Positions 11,950 to 24,369 of a stretch of DNA of 64,000 bases are shown piece by piece. The DNA lies in contig CAIIXF020000007.1 of assembly GCA_903813345.2 (NCBI GenBank), positions 20,261,564-20,325,563 of the forward strand, written 5' to 3'. The notes below the pieces were generated by a model. That model was not told the DNA's origin. It did no database searches and was given only the letters and a program-made list of their open reading frames with translations. The position numbers and the translations under genes are program-made. Source of the DNA: Owenia fusiformis (Eukaryota; Annelida; Polychaeta; Sabellida; Oweniidae). Numbering within the stretch: the first letter of the stretch is position 1; every line of letters starts with the position of its first letter.

Positions 11950-13740
11950 ATCATTATTAGTTCATGTTCATGCCCGTGTACGATATCCATATCCAAACAA
12001 GTAGACTATTCCTGTACATTTATTAATATATGAGGCATATTCTAATATCGAATGTTCAATGCACATTCAAGCTCTCTTTCAAAGTCATGACATTTTCTGT
12101 GTCGTATATGTTTACCTATAACTGATAGCAACACCACCGCGCAGAAAACCCCAATGCGATTCAATCAGTAATCTTGAAATAGCAGCTCGTAGGCCTTAGT
12201 GTTTGGAGGGTTGCTTCCTAGCTGGTAGAGGAAGGGAATGAGTTACAGAAGCAAGGGAGGGGGACTTTTCAACAACGTAAGAGGAAGTTGAAGCTTTGAA
12301 CTTTTAAGAATCATCAGTCTATAAGTCAAAAATAACAAAGCAATATTCAACCCATTAAGGACAACACATTGGATGAGAATTTTAATGTTTGTCTAATCCG
12401 AGGATCATAACAAAGAAAAATTGAGTTTTCGCTGAAAAATCTTTTTTTGGAATATTTTCTAGAGGCGTTCCAAATATGGGACATAGACACTTTGGATTAT
12501 GTAGTTATGGTTTTGTGGTTGTAAAATCTATTTACAATATCATAACTTTATCAAACATGTTATTTAACACTTTATTTAACTTTCATTAACTCTGTTTGTT
12601 ATAAGTCATGCTCCCCGTGGCCTCCAGTTGCCTCCAAAGCATGCGAGTGGCCCCCAGTGGTACCCCAAAAATAAGTAGGGGTAGGGGGTCTTAGTGGACC
12701 CCTTCTGTCTTTGTCCCCAAAAATGATCATGGGCATTCGTGTCTAGACGCTAATGGGTTTATATCATCCTATAGAAGAAGTACGATAGTGCGTATAATTT
12801 CAACCTCGTAAACATTATAGCTATCAAGACCGCGAGGGCTGATCTAAAGATCGAAGGCGACATGTTGTGAGTTATTTGTTACTGAAACCTGTATGACATG
12901 AACCGCCATCCTATATATCACGATAACTAAACAACAACAGGGGCAGGGTAACATCTTCAATCTCCAGATAGCCCAATTCACCGCTCAGTTAAATAGGAAC
13001 ATCGCTATCTGAGTTACTATATAATGCGTGATCGCCACGATCCTACCGTAAATTCTTCCTCTCTAAGGCACAGTAACGTGAATTGCAATGGTCTCGAATG
13101 AAGATTACGTTACCTTGCCGTAAGCGGTAGAAGCTATGATTGGATCGTGGCATCAATATGGGTTGTGAATTTTTTTTATGTTGCTGAGGTTTCTACATAA
13201 TACTAGCTTGGTGCCTTTAGAATATCAAAAGCCAAATGTTCACGACAAAATGATTTCATTCGTTACAAAAATTTCGAAATCGACCTTTAACGTCCGCCAT
13301 TTTGAAAAAAGGGTACCTGCCGTCTCCTACCATGTCTATATACTGACCAACTAGGAATTATCGATTTTTAAAATGATTTTACACTACAGGCCGGTAAGAT
13401 AGAAATTCGATTGCTCGGAAATTAACATCATAACATTACTAGCATCTGATATGATTGAACTATTCAAAATCTTTAACCAGCGAATTAAATCGAACTTAGT
13501 ATTGAAAAACCTGAAAGGTTTCATTATATATTGTTTTTCAGTAAGGAATAGAGGGTGCAGATAGAACGGATCTAGTCTTTGTTGACCCTTTAAGAATGAA
13601 TTTCAATTAATTAATTAATTCAGTTTCCTTTGTACGGAATGTGAAAACCAGACCTGCTGTTTGTAGGCAGTGCAGATAAACAATTGCAATTATTTATTGC
13701 AAAATCCTATTACCATCTATTTTCATCTGGAGTTTATATG
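11950..13740. other. Intergenic stretch without recognised features
   Basis: Upstream of the GT47 first exon. Mostly AT-rich. A more GC-rich patch at about 12605-12720 carries repeated 'GTGGCC(T/C)CCAGT' wording. There is an AATT run near 13607. No gene, RNA or complete transposon was seen. Confidence 0.6.
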
Positions 13741-13765
13741 CCTAAAATCTATGTATATAGGCTAT

Positions 13766-14035
13766 ATGCCATACCATACCATACCATACCATACCATACC
13801 ATACCATACCATACCATGCCATGCCATACCATACCATACCATACCATACCATACGATACCATCCTACAGATCAGATCAGATCAGATCAGATCAATGCAGA
13901 GATCATACCATATTATACCATGTCATACCAGAGCAGAGACCATACCGTACCGTGCCATGCCATACCATACCATACCATCCATACTGAACCGTGCCATGTC
14001 ATACTATACGATTCCATACCACATCATACCATAGT
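13766..14035. repeat. CCATA pentanucleotide microsatellite with an AGATC block
   Basis: About 95 bp of nearly perfect CCATA units (13766-13860) are followed by five GATCA/AGATC units (13868-13893) and then decayed CCATA units to about 14035. Open frames on the plus strand here are by-products of the 5-bp period and are not genes. Confidence 0.97.
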
Positions 14036-14171
14036 ATATATGATATCAGGACATATATTTCTTTTATTGACAATTGTATCAAAACATGACACATTAGTCT
14101 ATGTACAAACTAGGCTGTCTTGACTCAAGACAATACTACACTATTAACTAAATGCAAGACTACATTTATAA

Positions 14172-15600
14172 CTACACTATGGACATGTAACGTAAAATCA
14201 TTTGCATGAGTTTACAGGCTCTTTGTAAAACTTGATGCATAAAAGGCAATAAAAAATGTATTAGCAGTGTAGCACAATCATTGTAGTTTACTCTAAATTT
14301 TGAAAAGAGTGGTAAACATATTTCCCAATATGTCTTTGAATAGTAACATTTTGCACACACAATATCATTTTAAAATTTGTTTCATTGATTAGAAAATTGG
14401 GTCCAAATATTTCTTTCATTTTTTCTAAGAGGACTCTCCTTTGAACATCATGTTTTTTACAACCAATAAAAATTGTTTTTCATCTTCAACAGATGTAGAA
14501 GTTAAGCAAAGCCTAACATTTTTTTGGAATTGGTTTAGGTTTAGAATACCGGCCTGTTTCAATTCGAATTTTGTGTGAGCTTAGTCGAAACCTGGCTTTT
14601 GATTGTCTATATTTTCTATTGTCAAGTTTTGTATAAGTTTCTAAGCAAAAGTTATTCTTAAAAGTGCTATATGTACGAAGTATAGGAAAGTTGTGATTCA
14701 CATCTGTTTTCCAGATATCAACAAAGTTACTTTTCAATTTTTTTCAACAATAATATAGTGGTACTCTTTCTATATTATCTAAATTATCTTGATCCTACCA
14801 GAATTTTGCCATATTAACTCTTGTAGCCCAAGTTTGAAAACCTAGTTCATGCATTTCATTTTCGGAGGAGTATGATTTATGTAGTATTTTTGTTGGGGGA
14901 GGGAGAATTCTTATCCAGTATTATATTAATGTAGTCTCAAATTTTATTGAAAGAGGATAACGCCCCAAGTCCCCATAAATTGCAGGACTGGCAGTTTGTC
15001 TTTTCACTCCAAGAATTGATTTCATGAATCGTAAATGCACCAGTTCAAGATTATCTATATGTTTTTTTGTTTACCATATCTCACAACCATATGTGAGAAT
15101 GGTTGTTACTAAAGTGTCACAGAGACGTAAAGCAATTTTGACTGGGACATCACCAAATTTCTTATACTGGCTTTTCATTTTGAATTTCATTATCAAAATA
15201 GTCTATGTTTGGGGGTTTGGGGATACTGTTTTAAAATATTCAAGAAGTTGTTCTAGGGGGATTGGGATGTCATTAAATGTCTTACCCTGGGTGCTATTAA
15301 TTAAGTTCCAGTATTTTGTAGGGTTATTTCATTTATATTCTAGAAGAGATTTACAAAGATTGCTTGAGTATTTCCTTTTTTCACACTTCACACAATTATT
15401 GCGTAACTTGATACAAGCGAATGCCACATAATTCAACAAAGCTGTATATGACATTGGGATATCCACTTTTCTTTTAGGATTTTGTAAATATGCTGGTAAA
15501 AAATATGTTTTTAAAAACGTCAGTCTAATGACTTTCGGTATACACAACAATTTCTCATATCCGGCACATAACATTCAAATCAATGAACGGGAATTTGGTG
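14172..15600 (-). mobile_element. Second LINE family, decayed and internally deleted
   Basis: Minus-strand translation gives, in order: a LINE linker (NPTKYWNLINSTQGKTF, near 15300), then directly the end of the RT domain (RLCDTLVTTILTYGCEIW, near 15080), the downstream block HLRFMKSILGVKRQT...DLGRYPL (near 15000), and the C-terminal FRLSSHKIRIETGRY region (near 14570). The catalytic RT core between linker and RT end is absent. Stops and frame changes are frequent. It differs from the LINE at 63-3203. Confidence 0.82.
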
Positions 15601-15903
15601 GGGTTTTGAAGTTGTTGCGCTGCCGTTATGGCAGAGCTACATATATTATCTTTGGCACATTTAAGTATCCAGTACTATCACTTTATTAAATTCTGGAACT
15701 GTGTACTAGCTTCGGAATCATATTAAATCAATATAATAAACAAATAAGATACTTCGTGTATCAGTGTGATTATTCAAACCAAAATTAATCATTTACTCGC
15801 CACCAGAAGAAATATTCAATGAGGCAAAGTTGTAAAGCTTGTTTAAATAAGAGTGCACATACAAACTATCAATTGTTGTCTTCTGTAATACTTTTAATTA
15901 GTT

Positions 15904-16208
15904 CAAGGAGGATTGGCTCCCAGAGTGCACCACCGATATTCTGTCCCATATATGGGTATGTCGTAATACAAAATTCGAATTCAAACAGCCGCCATTTTGT
16001 TCACTTCAACATTTAAATCGTGAATTTTGGTCTTATTTCCAAACGAAAAATTCCAAAACTCACAAGAAACGATCGAGATATTGGTTCGAATCTTTTGAAC
16101 TGTTTATTTTGAATTTATAGTCGGTTTTAATTTCAGAAAATAACGACATTTCGACGTTTTCATTGTTGGAAAATATCGAGTTTCGATCCTGGGAGCCAAT
16201 CCTCCTTG
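15904..16208. mobile_element. Mutator-like MITE, 305 bp, with 9-bp target duplication
   Basis: The perfect 20-bp ends are CAAGGAGGATTGGCTCCCAG and its complement. The target duplication TAATTAGTT is perfect on both sides (15895-15903 and 16209-16217). Same family as 3758-3945, but 117 bp longer. No coding capacity. Confidence 0.93.
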
Positions 16209-16969
16209 TAATTAGTTTAAAGTTAAGTTACAGTGCCGACGCCATCTATCACTACCCTATAAGTTTTCAAGTTTACTTTGTTCAGGAAAACTGAATACGC
16301 GCAAGCAATTCACATTTGCTCAACACATGGTCAAGTCTAGGGTTGAAATGCCGTCGAGGACCATGAAACATTTCAATGTGATCGTTACTTTACATTAATA
16401 TCAATAACTTTTCGTCTCACTTAAGAGCCCGCTCATAACCAAAATATATGAAAAATCGCGATAAATAAATGAATACAAATATTTATGCTCCAAAAAGCCG
16501 ATTCATAAATGCTTTTGAATGTCGGTCCTTAACAACACATTCAAAGTTAGAACTGATCAATATTAAACGCAAAAGCTACAATCCTAGAACACTTACCAGG
16601 CTGCATAGCTCGCTATAAATACGCTACACTGTCGTTCATAAGTTTCGATACCCTTCTCTGCCCAGCAGAAATGTTTTTTTCTATTTAGGTATGCTAATCA
16701 CATACGGTATCAAAATTAAAATCAGAACTAGACCATTGATTTAACCCTCAATAACTTTCATGTAAAGCGATGGACCTGATTATAGTCAAAATAAATCAAT
16801 AAATGACAATATTACTGTCTCGAGGTGGAAAGAGAGATCTTTTTAAAATTTTGCTCATGAAAGGATCCCTGTTTAAATTATAACTTTATAAAACTACCTG
16901 GATTTGGCAAATTTGTAAAAAATACTTGTTTCAATACTTAGTATTGGAAAAGTGGGTCAGGAACAGGAC

Positions 16970-17484
16970 AATGGAGAGGTTAAGCTAACGATGTTTTTCA
17001 CAACGTAACCGTGAACGCAAAGTACAAAAATTAACAAAGGAATGTATCGAGCGCTCATAGTTTTATGCGCGCTTAGTCTACTTCAGATACTCTTTCAGCT
17101 TCAGAGTTTCGGGTTTAGAACGGGAGATTTGAATATTTGACGTTGGGTCAACGGGAACCATTTTACTCGTGTCTATTGAACACTATGGTGTCAATTTTGA
17201 TTTCGATGCACAGTTGAATTCTTGCTGAACACGATGATGTATGTCATGCATGATTTAGCGCCAAAAATCTTACGAAACGAGCTCGTTTAAAATATGTATT
17301 AGAAAACCAGCTATAAAACCGCATCAATGACATACTATAGAATCATTACACGCTATGGTGTAGTCTAAACAAACACTGGATTTGAACGGCTATTTATATG
17401 AGAAGGCTACATGAATTTGTATATGGTTGAGTGATACGTACAGGTTCAGTTTCGATTATATATGCAAAGCTTAACCTCTCCATT
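16970..17484. mobile_element. 515-bp inverted-repeat element, ends AATGGAGAGGTTAAGC
   Basis: AATGGAGAGGTTAAGC at the left is complementary to GCTTAACCTCTCCATT at the right. The subterminal text CACAACGTAACCGTGAACGC reappears, diverged, at 36.1 kb. No clear target duplication was found, so the superfamily is unknown. Confidence 0.7.
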
Positions 17485-17489
17485 AAACC

Positions 17490-18990
17490 TAATGAAAGGT
17501 CTGAAGATTTTTTTTTGGTTGACACTAACTATACTTGGTCCTGTTTCTTGTTTCTGAATCAGGATGGTGGAGCTTTCGATTGGAGCATATTTTAATCATT
17601 GGGGGATATTTGTATATTTTGTTGTTTTAATGTTAGTTTTATTCTTTTATATTTTAATTGCAGTTTGTTCTTGAAACAAAGTAAAAATATGTAAAGCTAG
17701 TGTTTCTCAAATAAAAACAACAACATTGACTATTGATATTGTGGGAATTGGCAAAGGAATTATGAATGATAAATTATTTATTGCTTAGAACCAATTTCTG
17801 ATTTTATTGACATTATGTGAGCATGTATGTAAAAACACAAATATGAATTCACTGTCAGTCAAGTCAAGTAAGTAAGTCAACATTCGAAAATAAAAATCTC
17901 AAAAATCGTACATCTTTGATTTCCAAAATAATTTGTGAGGTGGTTATTAAGATGATAATACACATTTTAACGTATTAATTTTGAGTACATCTCGAATCCA
18001 TTCTCAACAATGCGTTCTCGAAATAAGTATTCGAAATGTTTGAGTTCGGGATGATAAAAGAACGTTAAGATGTACCGCTCCTTAACAAACTCCTTTAGGA
18101 ACAAGATAAAGAATCAAATGCATATTCTTCTTATTTACTCCCTGACACATGCCCATGAAAGTTGCATTAGTAAATATCTCCGTTTAAAAAAAATTGAAAA
18201 CGTTGTTCTCTACAGGTGCCATTTTTTATAATTGAAAAACAAAATTGAACATTTTGCATTTCTAGATTGATAAGTTTCTTGATATACAACTTAACCGTAA
18301 ACGATTTAAGTCATTAATAATATTTCCCTTAGTGAACCCATGCTGAATAGACAGTAACTGGGTCAATGTTTTGTGTTCAACCTTGTTTTAATGACTTTTA
18401 AACATGAGTCGACGATTATGTAGGAAATTTCATTTCCAAATGTAAGCGTGTCAACTCCGGTTTTTGCACAATATTTAGCCTTTTATAATGATAGATCGCC
18501 AAAATCTGCATGTACCTCTCAATGAGGCGATATGTTTTTAAATTTATAGATGTAAGCTATAAACTCAAACAAAATTTCAAACCACCCGCTCTATTATTTT
18601 GATTACACAAGACGAAATTTCCACTCCCGGGGAGCACTTTGGTACCACTTTGAAGGAAGATTCTTGAAAAATCGTTCGAATTTTCACAAAAGGTTTTACG
18701 TAATTTTATTGCTTTGTTTAAGCCTCGACTTATATCATACTCAAATCCGATACCATAATTATAAATTAATATGAAACATTCAACTCACCAGGTTAAATGA
18801 TAAACCGTTTCGAGAATTGATGATTTGAGTTAATTGTGGATATTTATGTAAATGTAAGTCGGCATGTATTCGACAGTTAATGTACACACATGATGTATGC
18901 ATCAACGTGTGACTTAAATATCAATTCGTGACTATCACATTTGGGTTTCAAAAATTAAGTTGGAAGTTACAGTGGTAGGAGATTAACGAA
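17490..18990. other. Unannotated AT-rich stretch
   Basis: No coding signal, RNA gene or complete inverted-repeat element was seen. A GTCAAGTAAGTAAGTC run is near 17863. Confidence 0.55.
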
Positions 18991-18994
18991 AACG

Positions 18995-19516
18995 TCAATC
19001 ACATCCAAATATCCGAATGACGTCAAGTATTAACAATACACTTTCCGTGTATCTCGAACAAAGCAAGGATCTGTGATCCAGCAATGTACATTTCGAAAGA
19101 AAAAATTCACAAATATCAACAGAGTTTATTGAGTAGGATATTACATTCGAAATCACAACTTTCAAATTATTTTTTTTAACCAAGAATTGTAAGAACTTGA
19201 AACATGTTGTGAGTTTTTCAAACGGCATATCCTCATTCACGTTCTTTGACAAGGATGAATCCATTTGAAAACATGGATTTTCTTGATAATTCTTCAAAAC
19301 TACCCTGGAAATATAAGTATGTAGGATATTGCAGTGTAAATTGACACGCATTTGTTTGCTCCATATCACGAACAAATAAAAGCAGTACCAGCTTGCAATA
19401 TTTGAAAACAGAAAGTTCATTCTGTATGTAAACAAGAAAAATACATTTAAGGTTGGTTCATAATGGAAAAATGACGAATAACATACATCTTTTGAAGTAG
19501 GGGTATACAGGGACAC
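18995..19516 (-). CDS. Unrecognised open frame (173 codons), doubtful
   Basis: This is the longest open frame between the two GT47 first exons. Its first third is hydrophobic and low in complexity. The last 100 residues (from VVLKNYQENPCFQMDSSLSK) look more protein-like and begin at a plausible acceptor (TATTTCCAG|GG near 19305), so a single terminal exon is conceivable. I recognise no family and see no partner exon. Chance is an equally good explanation. Confidence 0.2.
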   Translation of the reverse strand: MSLYTPTSKDVCYSSFFHYEPTLNVFFLFTYRMNFLFSNIASWYCFYLFVIWSKQMRVNLHCNILHTYISRVVLKNYQENPCFQMDSSLSKNVNEDMPFEKLTTCFKFLQFLVKKNNLKVVISNVISYSINSVDICEFFLSKCTLLDHRSLLCSRYTESVLLILDVIRIFGCD

Positions 19517-19964
19517 CGTGGAAAATCAGAAATTTAGGTCATATACCAAAGATTGCTTCACCAATATGTAACAGAACATCAAAATTATCATTTACACGTT
19601 TGCTGATAGGTTTATTGAAAATAATTAACCAGAGGTTTACTTAAATTGTGGCACCATTCTTAGTAAATACTGATGAACATACGAATATCGAATGTTGACT
19701 AAGTTACTTGACTTGACCGTGTATATAAAAATTTAATGACTTTGAATTATGTATAGAATGGTGGTATGGCGTTGCAATGATATGTGATTTTGTTTTGATT
19801 ATTATAGCGTAGTTTCTGTTACTGGATTTTCACATAAAAAGGTTCCCGCTATTCAAAACGTTAGGATTAAATCTACTTCAAAGGCTTACCATGTATTTAT
19901 AGACTGGAGCTTTCACACATCGCCTATTATGAACAGATATAACTACTCTTTGACCAGGTATTTA

Positions 19965-20292
19965 CAAGGCGTTCAATAAGTAGTGATAAAAATGCTGTAA
20001 CGTTTTATTACTACTTTTTATACTGCACATTATTGAGTATTATACTGATGTGCTGTCAAAGTTACAGGAATATTCTCAAACAGGAAGTTGGTGCTGGGTT
20101 GAGCCAAATGTGGTTCGTGGTGGATCAGGTCAACCTTATGTCCAACCAAGTACCACCTTCCTGGGGTTACATTCTTGTAACTCTTCCAGTACATCTGTAC
20201 AATACTCAACAATGTACAGTAGAACAAATAATCAGATATATAAAAAATTTAAAAAGTTGCAGCATTTTTATCAGTACTTATTGAACGCTTTG
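19965..20292. mobile_element. 328-bp TA-flanked foldback MITE
   Basis: The ends CAA(G/A)GCGTTCAATAAGTA are complementary, TA lies on both sides, and the inner arms pair up to a centre near 20130 (CCAAGTACCACC-type blocks). Because it is a palindrome, both strands show similar open frames, which are not genes. Confidence 0.9.
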
Positions 20293-20607
20293 TATATACA
20301 TCGGCCATAGGCTCTTGACAATGTCCCACTATTAACTTGCACGATATTGGAGCTGATCCATTGAATTTCAAAAGTACTATACTCTTCTGAAAAACTGTTC
20401 ATATGATTCTTTATTTAAATGAAATTTCTCACATTCTTTAAAGTGAAGAAACTGTCAAATGTGAGGAGCGGACAATGAACTTTTGTCTTCTGTTTAAAAG
20501 ATCGTATAGTTTCTTAATGTAAAGTCCCTTACTCCTTTCTGTTAAAGGTGTTCAGGATTACTTGTATCTTTGAGTTTTTCTGTATGAGTTTTTTTACATT
20601 GCTCTAC

Positions 20608-20641
20608 GCAGAGACATATAAAAACATTTATATGTCTCTGC
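20608..20641. repeat. Perfect 15-bp hairpin, 4-nt loop
   Basis: GCAGAGACATATAAA and its complement are separated by AACA. It is isolated and has no T-run context that would give it a known function. Confidence 0.8.
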
Positions 20642-20867
20642 TCTATGGTTTGAAAAAACGATTTCGTCTCTATATTGATTTCCGAAATATGTGGACTTTC
20701 TTAGATTGATCATCGCCTAAATTGAGATTGGAAAGTATGTGAACTCACATTATGGAACTTATAGTTATTTGAATTCACTTCCATGGAGATTGGAAAGTAT
20801 TTGAATTAACGTATATTAATTATATATATATATCCATCTATATAAAACAGTAACAGTGAGCACTCAC

Positions 20868-21049
20868 CTTATTGAATTGTCTGGTTCTGAGAATTCAGAT
20901 GATGACATGTTACTTCGCTTAATGTATAGAGGCCCCAGAGACATTTTAATCCTTGTATCAATATCATCAAACATGCTATAAAAATTTAAAGCAGTTAAAA
21001 AACCTATGATTATAACAGATAACACAAAACAATGTTTTGCAGATAACAT
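20868..21049 (-). CDS. Duplicated first exon of the GT47 gene (alternative or orphan)
   Basis: Reads MLSAKHCFVLSVIIIGFLTA in its first 20 residues and ends SSEFSEPDNSIR. This parallels MFTSKHRFVISVIIIGFLTA and SSGFSEEDSSR of the exon at 11673-11899. It keeps the anchor segment, the length class and the same phase-2 donor AG|GTGAGT. No exon 2-4 copies were found between 11.9 and 20.9 kb, so it is either an alternative first exon splicing 10 kb to 10829 or a leftover from a tandem duplication. The open frame and intact donor favour use. Confidence 0.72.
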
Positions 21050-21099
21050 TTCTATGATAGAAGCCTTTCACTGTTATTTTCCTCTTACTTTTAAATGTT

Positions 21100-22690
21100 G
21101 TTATTAAAATACACTGTTGGTCAAAAGTATGAAATATTTCTACTTTATATTTTACATTTTCAGTCAGACTCAGTAACTGAGTCAACACCCGTAATTCATT
21201 ATCGCTTAAAGGAATCCAACACCTTGCAAAACTTCTTAACGGAGAGGAATAAGGGAAAATGCTTGCCGGATTCTGAATCGGTGTATTTTTTAATGATTTT
21301 TCACCGTCTTAGAATTTCAATTTTTTTCCTTTGAAAAAATGAGATTTGCATTGTTTTCCAATTAGACAAATGAGTAAACATGAATAGCCCGAAATCTAAC
21401 GGTGAGATTTTGTTTTAAAAAATCATGGATATCAAGGCTAAATATAGCTATACAATAAACATAAAAAAGCAATGCTTGGACTCTTCATATTCACACAAAA
21501 AATTAATTAGTAAATGAGGTTTGATATTTGTGAGAATAAGTTGTACGAGTCGCAATGCTCTACAAACACCAGACTACAGGGTGGATTAGGATCAATGACA
21601 CACATAAAAATTGATTTAAAAACATTTCATGATAATTATCTCAAACAAAAGCAGTTAGCGAAGGATACATTTCATTACACTCAATAAATAGTTATCACTT
21701 TTGACTATATATACATATCTCATGGGAATGTATTTCCATCTGCTCAAGATATCATATTTTAGCTTCGAAAATCACAATCGTTGGATAATACATTTGTCTC
21801 AGAATGATAGGCCACCCTGTAGCAATGTAGCTTTCACTTGAAGTGTACCCTTGAGAATAATGAACTTACTTTCAAATTGGTCTTGCTTTTGTGGTTATGT
21901 GGCATTTTAGCAAATCTGCCACGCTCATTCTTTCCAGAACCATCTTGTTCACATGTAACACTAGGCTATACGCGCATGTATAGACAGATGACATAGATAT
22001 ACATATAAATTATATATTGCACCTGTATTTACTTACATGGGAATATTCCCTTTGGAAAAATGCAAATGCATGAACATATATTTTCATCTTATATATGACT
22101 TCAAGCTAACATATTATTTCATATTTATATTTTCATAGTTAGTCTAACATAAATAATAGATCCATGAGAACAATATTCTTTGTTTTCTTAAAAATTGATG
22201 GGTTTACTGTGAATTCAATAAATTACAATTTGCAAGGGGTAAGTATACTGTATGACCTTAGTTGCAAAGTACTGTTTATATATGCAGCTCAATAGCATAA
22301 AATAAGTTGAATGAAGCATATGGTGGGGATTAGTCGTGTGACACACAAACTGACCAATACATGAGGGTATTAGCTACTTTTCACAGAAACCAAAGGAGGA
22401 CAGTGATTTTATTTCAACTGGGAGCTTACCTCCACACGACTGATCATGTGACCATGGTGTTGGGTCCCTTTAATCATCATATCATATCCCTAGATCTAGA
22501 TGCATATGACCTCCCGATTATGATATCTTGGATTTTTCCGATATCTGTAACTATAGTCCCAACGTTAACAGGTAATATAAGGTAATTGAGCGGCAATTTT
22601 TAATGAAACTAGGTCAGTTTATCATTTCTTCTATTTATCTAACTATAACAGACCAAAAATTGCATTAAAATCGGTCCAAAGTAATTTCTT
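21100..22690. other. Unannotated AT-rich stretch
   Basis: No exon-like, RNA-like or inverted-repeat structure is seen that I can support. Short plus-strand frames occur at chance density. Confidence 0.55.
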
Positions 22691-23099
22691 ATATGGCCTC
22701 TTGCCTGATCTTGGCTGAACTTTGGGGAAATAAATTTTTATCTAGGTCAAGAATTTTTTTCTCAAAAATGGTCAACAAATATTCAATATTTGAAGCCGAA
22801 AGGTGTAATTATTGATGAAATTATTGAGCCAATGTTTAAAAGAGAAATTATTTTCCAGTTTTTGGTATTTTGGTCTGAAAAAGCGCTCAAATCGATGTGC
22901 ATTTCTTACTTTTTCAAAGAAATCTATAAAATTCCATTGCGGTTCTGTCTTTACATCGTATTTTCAACCACGGCCATCATTTTTAAGCGAGTTTCCTTGA
23001 CATATCAAAAGGATGTTTTTCTCATACTTAGAGAAGTAAATGTGACTGTCATTCATCCTTTATTAAGCATTAAAAAATAATTTGCTGCATGGGTGACAA

Positions 23100-24365
23100 A
23101 ATGCTTCTAGTTTCATGCCTATTGTAGTCTCGCATCATGCGATTGTAATTTTATGCGATCTGTCTGCATGGGGTGGGTATTTGAGTTATCAAAGATAATG
23201 TTTTTCCGAAAAATGGCGGCCATTTTTAAATTCAGCTGCCATCTTGAAAATTCTTACTCTAACAGCTACTAGTACCTATCCCTAAGTAACATGATACTAT
23301 CCAATAATACTTCACTTTAAGGATTGGGCAAGAGATTTTTGGGGGTGAAGGAACACCGGATAACCATCCACACATGACAGAGGTTTCAAGGGTGGGGGAG
23401 GGAAAAGATTTCCAAACTGACCTTACCCTTCATTCAAGACTGTGTCACACATTGCAAAATCACTCAATAGACTGATTAGCTCATTCACCTGAATAGGTAT
23501 AGATGTCACTTAGGATATGTTCGTAAGTATCGGCATATAAAATAACCAAATCCGTTCACCGGTATTTGAGTTTTCAGATTACATTTTCTTTACGAAAAAT
23601 GGCCATTTTGAAATACAGCCACCATCTTAAAAATTATTCATAAAACAGAGCTACTGTGTCCCTTGGCATCAGCATATAAAATTTGAACCAAATCCATTCG
23701 CTGGTATTTGAGTTATCAAAAAATACGTTTTTTGTGAAAAATTGAGGTAATTTTGAAATTCAGCCGTCATCTTGCAAATTCTTTTCCCAACAGAGCTACT
23801 GTGTCCCTAGGCATAAGCATATACAATAGAGCCGAATCTGCTCACCGGTATTTGGGTTTTCAGATTATATTTTCTTTACGAAAAATGGCCATTTTGAAAT
23901 TCAGCCACCATCTTAAGTTATTCCTAAAACAGAGCTATTGTGTCCCTTGGCATCAGCATATAAAATTTGAACCAAATCCATTCCTGGTATTTGAGTTATC
24001 AAAAAATACGTTTTTTTGTGAAAAATTGAGGTAATTTTGAAATTCAGCCGTCATCTTGCAAATTCTTTTTCCAACAGAGATACTGTGTCCTTAGGCATAA
24101 GCATATACAATTGAGCCGAATCCGCTCACTTATATTTGAGTTATCAAGTATTATATTTTTATGAAAAATGGCGGCCATCTTGAATTAAGCGGCCATATTG
24201 AAGATTCCTTCTCAAGCAGATAAGAGGCACTTCACCCACAAGGTATAAGTCTATAAAATTTGAATCAAATCCGTCAATCGGTACTTGAGTTATCGTCCGG
24301 ACAAATGGACGGATGGACGGCTTCTCTTATATCCCTACGAGCTTCGTTCGGTGGGATAATGAAAA
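23100..24365. mobile_element. Pearl/Helitron-like tandem-core element, copy B
   Basis: The phrase ACAGAG(C/A)TA(C/T)TGTGTCC recurs at about 23644, 23790, 23929 and 24074, giving a unit near 142 bp. Odd and even units are more alike (CTTGGCATCAGC against CTAGGCATAAGC), so the array is built of about 285-bp dimers. The array is followed by a GGACGGATGGACGG run near 24303-24320 and the end CGTTCGGTGGGATAAT. The 5' end is unclear and may begin near 22.7 kb. Confidence 0.78.
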
Positions 24366-24369
24366 CAAA

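Noticed and set aside
13670-14123. Three overlapping plus-strand frames rich in Tyr-His-Thr-Ile-Pro
   Set aside because: They are translations of the CCATA microsatellite; the 5-bp period keeps all frames open.
16060-16100. GGTTCGAATC, a B-box-like word suggesting a tRNA or tRNA-derived SINE
   Set aside because: It lies inside the MULE-type MITE; no A box at the proper distance, no cloverleaf and no poly-A tail.
20030-20310. Overlapping frames on both strands
   Set aside because: They are the two arms of the 19965-20292 palindrome read in opposite directions.
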